Assembly: GCA_018268895.1 (NCBI GenBank)
Contig: JAFDVP010000001.1
Location: forward strand, 1,364,001 to 1,428,000
DNA: 64,000 bases
Reading direction: 5' to 3'
From: Acidobacteriota bacterium
GTDB lineage: Bacteria > Acidobacteriota > Terriglobia > Terriglobales > Acidobacteriaceae
In this document: positions 8,882 to 18,000 of the stretch, in pieces
How positions within the stretch are numbered: position 1 is the stretch's first letter
Layout: the number at the start of each line of letters is the position of its first letter
Notes under the pieces: generated by a model
Seen by the model: only the letters and a program-made list of their open reading frames with translations
What the model was told of the DNA's origin: nothing
The model's database searches: none
Translations under genes and position numbers: made by a program

Positions 8882-9832
8882 ATGGCATCCAGTACAACAG
8901 TTCTTCCGCAAGCCGATCTCTCTCTGCCGAAGGCTTCTACGCCTAGGGAAGCCGCATTGCGCTTTGCAACTCCCTCATTTGCTGAGACCTTCAATATCGA
9001 ACCCCTGGCGACAGCCCACAATCTGAGCGGTCTGGAGATCTTCTCCTACGACTATCTCCGAAATCTCGCTGAGAAGTATCTTGTGAATCCTTCGGACGCC
9101 TTCGTCGCGTCAAGTGCACTCTCGGCAAACGCCGATTTCAACTCCGTACCCCATGGACAGCACGCGCCGCATGTTGCGATGACGCTGCTCGATCAAGCCC
9201 CTTACCGCGTGTTGCTCAAGCGCCCGGAGAAATACGATACCGGCTTCAAAGAATTGATCGAGGCACTCTTTGCATCGATCGCCGACGCAAAGGGAGGTTT
9301 TGGGGACGATAAGATCGTTCGGCTTGAGTCTTCGGTCTTCGTCAGTTCAGCAAAGACGACGACTCCAATTCATTTCGATCCGGAAGTCGGCTTCTTTTGC
9401 CAGATTGCGGGCGAAAAGATCTATCACGTCTACCCCCCGGCGAATGTGACAGAGGCGGAGCTGGAGCCTTTCTACATCAAGAGTTCCGTTGAGATCGGCA
9501 AGGTGGATGTCAACCGGCGCGACCCTGCCCGGGAACACGTCTTCCACCTCGCGGCCGGAAAGGGATTGCATCAGCCTCAGAACGCACCGCATTGGGTAGA
9601 GACCTGCTCTTCGCAGTCAATCTCGTACTCGGTCGTTCTCGAGACGGAGTCGACGCGGGCGCTAGGCCGGACACGCGCCTTTAACCACTACATACGACGT
9701 ACCGGAATGGCGCCGTCCGAGCCCGGGAGACACCCGGCAACGGACGCTATGAAGGCAAATGCAATGAATGCAATCCTTCCTATGCGAAAGCTGGCAGGAA
9801 AGGTCGTTCGCAGTGTAAAGGGGCAGCACTAA
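8882..9832 (+). CDS. JmjC/cupin-type Fe(II)/2-oxoglutarate oxygenase-like protein
   Basis: About 316 aa from ATG 8882; an in-frame ATG at 8819 would add 21 polar residues and is less likely. The central region carries the JmjC-type metal triad: IHFD gives His164 and Asp166, and NAPHWVE gives His237. Between them lie the jelly-roll strands GFFCQIAGEKIYHVYPP and the loop AAGKGLHQPQ. JmjC hydroxylases are non-haem iron oxygenases. In biosynthetic clusters such enzymes hydroxylate amino-acid side chains, free or carrier-bound. It lies 246 bp upstream of the first NRPS gene in the same direction, so a tailoring role (for example hydroxylating a residue of the peptide) is a reasonable inference. 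A hairpin at 9841-9866 suggests it may have its own transcript end. Confidence 0.8.
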   Translation: MASSTTVLPQADLSLPKASTPREAALRFATPSFAETFNIEPLATAHNLSGLEIFSYDYLRNLAEKYLVNPSDAFVASSALSANADFNSVPHGQHAPHVAMTLLDQAPYRVLLKRPEKYDTGFKELIEALFASIADAKGGFGDDKIVRLESSVFVSSAKTTTPIHFDPEVGFFCQIAGEKIYHVYPPANVTEAELEPFYIKSSVEIGKVDVNRRDPAREHVFHLAAGKGLHQPQNAPHWVETCSSQSISYSVVLETESTRALGRTRAFNHYIRRTGMAPSEPGRHPATDAMKANAMNAILPMRKLAGKVVRSVKGQH

Positions 9833-9840
9833 GGCAGGCG

Positions 9841-9866
9841 GGAGCGTTCCGGGTGGAAAACGCTCC
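9841..9866 (+). terminator. GC-rich hairpin after the JmjC-like gene
   Basis: GGAGCGTT (9841-9848) pairs with AACGCTCC (9859-9866), and the inner TTCC/GGAA can add pairs. It starts 9 bases after the stop codon. There is no T run behind it, so it could attenuate rather than fully stop transcription into the NRPS operon. Confidence 0.4.
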
Positions 9867-10078
9867 GCATCGCGAGATAATCTTTGAGGTGGTTTCGAGA
9901 ATTCCGTAAATGGAATGTTTTAGCTCCCAAACGCGGGCCCGATTCCATAACCTGCCTATTGCGCGGCATGCTCTTTGAAATCAACAAATCGCGTACAACA
10001 CAAGAGCTATGCCCCTGGCCTCTCAAAATATGACACTATCAACCACGGGCCCCTCAAATAATTCCGGAAACTGTATTT

Positions 10079-12019
10079 ATGGCAACGAAAGCACTGAATC
10101 CAATAGAAGTCGAGGCTTCCAGGAAGCGTTTTGCCGACGATTCTCTGGTTTCGCTGTTTGAAGAGGCAGCGCGGCACCATTCGTACAGGATTGCCGCTAT
10201 CTGCGGCTCCAGCCAGGTAACCTACGCCGAACTGGATCGTGCCGCCAATCGCATGGCCCGTCGACTGATTGCTTCGTGTGGCGATGGACGCGGCATCGTT
10301 GCTATCTACCTGGACCGTTCGATTGAGATGCTTGCCGCAATGCTGGGCGTGCTTAAGTCAGGAAGCGCTTACCTGCCCATCGATCCGGGGTATCCTGCGG
10401 CACGCGTCATGCAGACGCTTGAGGATGCCAATCCCCTGGTTGTCATTACCAACCAGAAACTCGCATCTTCACTCGGGAAGACGACGCAAATCCTCCTGGT
10501 CGACGAACTCCCTTCGTCTGACGCTACAGATACCCAAGATATCCAGCTACGCTCAAAACCGGACGATCTTGCTTATGTGATGTTCACATCCGGTTCTACC
10601 GGCAAGCCAAAGGGAGTGCTGGTCTCGCATCGTAACGTCGTCCGCCTGCTTAGCGAGACGGAAGCCTGGTTTCACTTCAACGAAACCGATGTCTGGACAA
10701 TGTTTCACTCGTTTGCCTTCGACTTCTCCGTATGGGAGATTTGGGGGCCATTGACCACCGGCGGCAAACTTGTCATTGTCCCCTTTGCCACCAGCCGCTC
10801 TCCCGAGGACTTTTACGCCCTGCTCTCCGAGCAAAAAGTCACTGTCCTGAATCAGACTCCGTCTGCATTCTCACTGCTGAATCAACTGGAGGAGTCCGGG
10901 ACAACGCTGCCGCTCTCCCTTCGTGTTGTGATCTTCGGCGGAGAGGCGCTCCAGTACCGATCCCTTCGCAACTGGTTCAAACGTCATGGGGACGTCAGGC
11001 CTCAACTCGTCAACATGTACGGCATCACCGAGACGACGGTCCACGTGACCTATCGCGTCGTGTGCGAAGCCGATACGCAAGGTGAGCAGGACAGCCTGAT
11101 CGGCGTGTCGATACCCGATTTGCAGATTCACCTTCTCAATGCCGACCTCGTGCCGGTTGCGGAAGGTGAAGTCGGAGAGATATGCGTGGGCGGAGGAGGT
11201 GTCGCCCACGGATATCTCAATCGCCCTGAACTGACGGCCGAACGCTTTGTGCCCGATCCATTTGGCCCGCTGGGAGCGAAGCTGTATCGTTCCGGCGACC
11301 TTGCAAAGCTCCGCGCCGATGGAGAGCTTGTCTATCTTGGCCGGGGCGACAACCAGGTGAAGATCAACGGCTTTCGTATTGAACTTGGCGAGGTCGAAGC
11401 CGCAATCTCCGATTTTCCAGGAGTACGGCAGGTCAGTGTCATCGGTCACATAACCGGCGATGGCAGCCAGGCACTTGCAGCTTATTTCGTAATGGCTGGC
11501 AGCGAAAGGCCCATGGCCGGCGACATGAGCCGCTTCCTTTCGCAACGGCTGCCGGCGCAGATGATGCCCTCTTTTTATATTCAGATGGAAGCAATTCCGC
11601 TGACGAGCAATGGCAAAGTTGACCGCGCGGCGCTGCCCAAACCCGCAACCGGTTCAACGCCGGTCGCAACTGGCGTTCAGAAAACGTCTGATACACCGTT
11701 GCAAATCCAGATCGCTGAGGTCTGGCGCAATGTGCTAAAGGCCCCGCAGGTAGGTGTGGACGACAACTTCTTCGATATTGGCGGCACATCTGTCCTCCTG
11801 GCCACGGTGAGGTCACAGCTTCAGGAAAAGCTCGGTCGCTCAATCCCCGTAACGTGGATGTTCGAGTTCACCACCATCCGCACTCTCGCAGAAAAATTCG
11901 CTGAAACAGGTGACTCGCCAGTCAAGTCCTCGGCGACTCTCGACGCGGCCCAGGAACAGGCGCGCAAGCAGCGTGAGGCCTTTGCCCGCATGCGTTCCAC
12001 GAAGGGTACAGCACGATGA
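10079..12019 (+). CDS. NRPS loading module A-T, predicted threonine-activating
   Basis: 646 aa. An adenylation domain (about 25-515) with FTSGSTGKPKG, the YGITETT core and YRSGDL is followed by a peptidyl carrier domain with NFFDIGGTSVLL, Ser571 carrying the phosphopantetheine. There is no condensation domain in front, so this is an initiation module. Aligning the binding-pocket positions to GrsA-PheA gives D-F-W-N-I-G-M-V-H-K (starting at Asp215), which as I recall it is exactly the published threonine code. The C-terminal tail (about 605-646) is Arg/Lys/Gln-rich and helical (EQARKQREAFARMR), the kind of tail seen where an NRPS hands over to a ketosynthase. The stop overlaps the next start (ATGA at 12016), so it is translationally coupled to the PKS-NRPS gene. 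Confidence 0.93.
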   Translation: MATKALNPIEVEASRKRFADDSLVSLFEEAARHHSYRIAAICGSSQVTYAELDRAANRMARRLIASCGDGRGIVAIYLDRSIEMLAAMLGVLKSGSAYLPIDPGYPAARVMQTLEDANPLVVITNQKLASSLGKTTQILLVDELPSSDATDTQDIQLRSKPDDLAYVMFTSGSTGKPKGVLVSHRNVVRLLSETEAWFHFNETDVWTMFHSFAFDFSVWEIWGPLTTGGKLVIVPFATSRSPEDFYALLSEQKVTVLNQTPSAFSLLNQLEESGTTLPLSLRVVIFGGEALQYRSLRNWFKRHGDVRPQLVNMYGITETTVHVTYRVVCEADTQGEQDSLIGVSIPDLQIHLLNADLVPVAEGEVGEICVGGGGVAHGYLNRPELTAERFVPDPFGPLGAKLYRSGDLAKLRADGELVYLGRGDNQVKINGFRIELGEVEAAISDFPGVRQVSVIGHITGDGSQALAAYFVMAGSERPMAGDMSRFLSQRLPAQMMPSFYIQMEAIPLTSNGKVDRAALPKPATGSTPVATGVQKTSDTPLQIQIAEVWRNVLKAPQVGVDDNFFDIGGTSVLLATVRSQLQEKLGRSIPVTWMFEFTTIRTLAEKFAETGDSPVKSSATLDAAQEQARKQREAFARMRSTKGTAR

Positions 12020-15000
12020 CCCCTCCCGAGAACAACCTGGAGCACGAGGTTTCACAAGGCAGCGATAACCTGGGCGGAATCGCCATCATCGGCATGTCAG
12101 GCAGGTTCCCCGGTGCCAGCAGCGTAGCCGAATTCTGGAAGAACCAGCTTGCCGGTGTCGAAGCCATCTCTCACTTCAGCCTCGAAGAGCTTGAGCTTGC
12201 AGGCGAAAAGGCGCAAGCGCGAGAACCGAACTACATCCGTGCACGCTCCATACTGACCGGCATTGAGAACTTTGACGCAGAGTTCTTCGGGATTCTCCCA
12301 AAGGAAGCGCTGCAAATGGACCCGCAACACCGGTTCTTTCTCGAGTGCTGTTGGGAGACATTTGAAGACGCCGGCTACGATCCCTTCGCCTACGAAGGTT
12401 CGATCGGCGTCGTAGCCGGTTCCAGCTACGGCAGCTACTTTCTCTCGCAACTCTGCGCGCAGCCAGGGTTCGTCCGGAACTTTCTTGAGAACTACCAGAT
12501 TGGCAACTACCAGAGCATGATGGGAAATCAGCCTGAGTTCCTGCCGACCCGCGCCTCCTATAAGTTCAACCTGCGCGGCCCAAGTTACGCGATACAGACC
12601 GCGTGCTCGACCTCGCTGCTTGCGGTCTGCCAGGCTTGCCAGAGCCTCCTCACCTACCAGAGCGACATGATGCTCGCAGGAGGAGTCTCCATCACGCTGC
12701 CGCAGAAACGCGGCTACTTCTATCAGGAAGGCGGGATGGGCTCGGCCGACGGACACTGCCGTCCGTTCGACAACGATGCTCAAGGAACGGTCTTCGGCAG
12801 CGGCGTTGGCGTTGTCCTTCTGAAACGGCTTGAAGATGCAGTGGCCGATGGCGACCAGATCTATGCTGTCATCCGCGGATTCGGCTCGAATAATGACGGC
12901 GCGACAAAGATCGGATACACCGCTCCAAGCATTGAAGGCCAGGCCAGCGTTATCGCCGTGGCTCAACAGACCGCCGGCATCAACCCCGGAACGATCGGGT
13001 ATGTCGAAGCCCACGGCACCGCCACCCCATTGGGCGATCCAATAGAGCTTGCGGCGCTGACCAAAGCATTCCGTGCCGGTACGGATGAATCCGGGTTCTG
13101 CACCATCGGCACGGCCAAAGCGAACGTCGGGCACCTCGACATTGCTGCGGGAGTCACGGGACTGATCCACGCAACTCATGTCGTGCGGCATGGGCAGTTT
13201 CCGCCAACCCTCCACTTCAACCATCCAACAGAGAAGTTCGACTTCGCCTCCAGCCCCTTCAAGGTGACTGCCACAGGAACAAAGTGGAAGAACAACGGAT
13301 CACCGCGCCGCGCAGGAGTCAGCGCCTTTGGTGTCGGTGGAACCAATGCCCACCTCATTCTGGAAGAGGCTCCCCGTCAGGAGTCCGCGCCACCGCTTCG
13401 TCCGGTTCAACTGCTGACTCTCTCTGCCAGGTCGCAAGAAGCATTGGATGCGGTATCGAAGAATCTCGCCGGATTTCTTTCGCAGCATCCAGACATCTCT
13501 CTGGCCGATGTTGCCTATACGTTACAGGTGGGACGCAAGGCCTTTCCCTGCCGCCGCGCCGTAGCGGCAGACTCTATTGCGTCTGCCGTCGCCGCGCTCA
13601 ACGCCTCCTTCGTTCCTCGCACTGACCGCAAGATGCAACCGGAGCAGCCGGGTGTCAGCTTTATATTTCCGGGCCAGGGATCGCAGCACGCCAATATGGG
13701 CCGCGAACTCTACAGGACCGAGCGCGTCTATCGCGATGCCTTCGATACCTGCGCGACCCTGCTGCGCCCCGAACTTGGCCTCGACCTGCGCAAGGCGCTC
13801 TTCCAGGACGACTCCGACGCACAGTTCGATACGACGCAGACGTACTTTGCTCAACCGGCGATCTTTGCAGTCGAATACTCTCTGGCAAAGCTGTGGATGT
13901 CATGGGGCATCGAACCGCGATCGATGACAGGCCATAGCATCGGCGAGTTCGTCGCTGCCTGCCTCGCCGGAGTTTTTGCACTTGAAGACGCTCTGCATCT
14001 GGTAGCTGTTCGCGGCCGCCTGATGCAGGACCTCCCAAAAGGAGACATGCTCAGTGTTCGCATGAGCGAGGCTGACACCTTGCCCTTGCTCAAGGACGGG
14101 CTGAGTATAGCCGCAATCAATGCGCCAGCCCTCTGTGTCGTCTCAGGGCCTTCCGGAGCTGTAGCAAAACTTGAAGAAGATCTAACCGCACGCAATGTCG
14201 TGCATCGCAAGCTATATACCTCGCACGCCTTCCACTCCTCGATGATGGATCCAATCCTTCCCGCCTTTCAAAAGGAGGTCGAAAAGGTGCGATTGTCCGC
14301 ACCAAATATCGCCTATGTCTCCTGCGTTACCGGCGGCTGGGTCACTGCGGGACAGGCAACCGATCCCTCCTATTGGACCCGGCACGTCAGGGATTCGGTC
14401 CGATTCTCGCAGGCAGTGTCCCTCCTCCTGGAGACAGAGGAGACCGCTCTGCTGGAGGTTGGTCCCGGTGGTGTACTCGCAACATTGGCTCGCCAGCACA
14501 CGACGCCGCCGGCAAATCGTGTCATCGTCTCGTCGATGACAGATGGCAACCCCAGTCACGGCGAAGCCTTTGTCATCCAGCAGTCTCTAGGTCTCCTTTG
14601 GGCATACGGAGTGCGGCCTGCATGGGGAAAACTCCATAAGGATGAGCGGCGTCAGCGCGTCTCACTTCCCTGCTATCCCTTCGAGCGCAAGAGATTCTGG
14701 TTCAGTGATTCACTGACAACAACAAACGACAGCAATACATTCGTGCCAGAGAGAGAGATCACCTCAGTTCAGGTGACCACATCTGTTGCCGATTCAACTT
14801 CCGAGGAGATGTTATCCATGAGTACGGCCCCCGATGCCGCAAAGTCCCGCAAAGAGCATTTACGCGGGCTGATTGCAGAGATATTCGAAGAGCTCTCCGG
14901 ACAGACGATCGCTGAGACTGACCAGGAGGCCTCCTTCCTCGAACTCGGCTTTGACTCCCTGTTTTTGACTCAGATATCGCAAGGCCTTCAGAGCAAGTTC

Positions 15001-18000
15001 GGCGTCAAGACCACCTTTCGTCAACTGATGGGAGACCAGTCGACATTGGCAGCGCTCGCGGACTATATTGATGCGCAACTGCCGCCTGGAATGTTTGAGG
15101 GGCTAGTTTTGTCCGGAGAGGCCCCGGTGGGGAACGCAACGCCAGACTCCGCAGGCACGAACGCAGCACGGTCGCTCACACAACCGGCAACGCAATCGCA
15201 TGGCTCCGCACCGGGCGCAGGCACGGCCCTCGAACAGTTGATGAAAGATCAACTGCAGGCGATGAACCAGCTCTTCGCGCAGCAGATCGCGATTCTCCAG
15301 GGCACTGGAACGATCCCTCAGCCCCCTCCAGCAATACCCGCCGTCGCACCTGCAAAGCAGGAAGCTGTAGCGTCACCGTCTGCGCCGCAAAAAGATAGCG
15401 CCAATGACGAACTGAAGGGCTACACCCCATTCAAACCCCTACAGAAGAGCGTCTCGGGAGAGTTGACGCAGCGCCAGCTCGACCACATCAGGCAACTGAC
15501 CGACTCCTACACAACCCGCACCAGAACTTCAAAGGACAAAACCCAGGAGAGTCGTCAGTATCTCGCTGATCCACGGGTCGTCGCAGGCTTCCGCGTGCAG
15601 TGGAAAGAGCTGATCTACCCGATCATCACCAACCGTTCCAAGGGATCTCGCATCTGGGACCTCGACGGTAACGAGTACGTCGATATCCTCAACGGCTTTG
15701 GTCCCATCATGCTGGGCCACAGACCCGACTTCGTTGAAGAGGCCATTGCGAAGCAGCTGCACGAGGGCTTTGAGATTGGCCCGCAGACCATTCTGGCCGG
15801 CGAGGTTGCCAAGGCGCTCTGCGAGATGACCGGCAATGAGCGCGCGACCTTCTGCAATACGGGGTCAGAAGCTGTCATGGCTGCAATGCGTCTGGCCAGA
15901 ACCATCTCCGGCAAGAACAAGATCGTCTTCTTCGCCGGTGATTACCACGGCATGTTTGACGAGGTGCTGGTCAAAGGGTTCAAACGTCAGGGCGTGCCGC
16001 AATCGGCGCCTATCGCTCCCGGCATTCCGCGCGAGTCCGTCTCAAACATGATCGTGCTCGACTACGGCACACCAGAATCGCTGGAGTGGATTCGCACCCA
16101 CATCGGCGAGCTTGCCGCTGTCCTTGTCGAGCCCGTGCAGAGCCGCCATCCAAACCTGCAACCAGTCGAGTTCCTGCGCGAGATCCGCAGGATCACCGAG
16201 CAGGCAGACGTCTGCCTCATCTTCGATGAGGTCGTCACGGGATTCCGCTCGCACCCCGGCGGCTGCCAGGCGCTCTTCAATATCCACGCAGATCTTGCTA
16301 CCTACGGCAAGGTCCTTGCCGGTGGCATGCCCATGGGCGTTCTTGCCGGTAAGGCAAAGTACATGGATGCTCTCGACGGCGGAATGTGGCACTACGGCGA
16401 TGCGTCCTTTCCAGAGGTCGGCGTAACCTTCTTTGCCGGGACCTTCGTCCGTCACCCGCTGGCGATGGCAGCCTGTGCCGCAGTGCTGAAGTATCTCAAG
16501 GAGCAGGGACCTCAACTACAGCAACGCCTGACACAGCGAACCTCACAACTGATCGCCCGGCTCAACTCGCTCTTTGAAGCGAATGAGCTGCCTGTCAGAA
16601 TTGAAACCTTCGCCAGCTTCTTCTACTTTGCTTTTCCCAGCGACTACCGATTCAGTAGCATTTTCTACACGCATCTGCGCTCGAAGGGAATTTACCTGCT
16701 CGAAGGATTCCCATGCTTTCTTACAACCGAACATAGCGACGCCGATCTCGAGAAAGTCTTCCGCGCATTTGAGGAGACCATCGCGGAGATGCAGGCTGGC
16801 GATCTTCTGCCACTGCCGTCCGGAAACGCCACCGCCCCCGCTGTCTCAGCATCGCTGCCAGCAACGAGCGCTCCGATCACCGAATCGCAGATGGAGATTC
16901 TGCTTTCGGCCGAACTCTCTCCCGAAGCCAATTGCAGCTTTAATGAGTCCTTCACGTTACATCTGAAGGGCGATCTGAATCAGAAGGCGCTCGCCGACTC
17001 GCTCTCGGATCTCTTATCCCGCCACGAAGCTCTTCGTGCAACGTTCGATCAGGTTGCGGGTGTTCAGCACTTCTCTTTCCCTGCCCCCATCAATCTCCCC
17101 TCCATCGACTTGTCAGATGTCTCTGCCGATCAGCAGAAGGAACGGTACGACCGTTTCATCGACGAGGACGCACGCAAACCTTTTGACCTGAAGCAGGGCC
17201 CTCTGGTCCGTATGTCTCTGCTGCGCTTCGCACCGCAGCATCAGGCTCTCGTCTTCACTGCGCACCATGCAGTCTGCGACGGCTGGAGCATCAACGTCCT
17301 GCTCGATGAACTGGCAAAGACTTATACAGCGCGTGTTACGGGCAGCTCTCCCGCGCTCGATCCACTTATGCCCTTCAGCGAGTATGCAACGGCACAGGAA
17401 AAGCACTTCACCAGCATCGAAGGCGCGGCGGTCGAGTCCTATTGGACAAAGAAGTTCGAGATCCTGCCTCCTCTGCTTGACCTTCCGCTTGACAATGCGC
17501 GACCAGCCATGAAGAGCTTTGAAGGCGCCACGTACTCGAAGAAGATCGACCTGCAAACACTAAAGGAGGTCAAGAAGGCAGGAGCACAGCAAAAATGCAC
17601 GCTCTTCGTCACGCTGCTAAGCGCCTTCTCGGCACTCCTCTCAAGACTCTCCAACCAGGACGATATCGTGGTCGGCGTTCCGGCAGCCGGCCAGTCCCTT
17701 GTGGAAGACAAGACACTGGTCGGTCACTGCGTCAACTTCGTTCCCATGCGGACACTACCCGTAGAGGGCATTTCAACAGCACAGTTCTTCGACCAGGTCC
17801 GAAAAACGGTCTTCGATGCCTACGACCATCAGAATTACACCTTCGGCCGGCTGGTTCGTAAGCTCGCAATCCCGCGCGACGCCAGCCGGCTCCCACTTCT
17901 CGAAGTGCAATTCAATCTCGAAAAGATCGGCGGAGATCTAAAATTTGCAGGCCTCGAGTCGAAAGTCGAACCCAACCCGAAGAGCTTCGTCAACTTCGAC

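Noticed and set aside
12097..13224. Minus-strand open frame of 375 codons opposite the ketosynthase
   Set aside because: The KS active-site residues and full domain are on the plus strand; this is a shadow of high-GC coding sequence.
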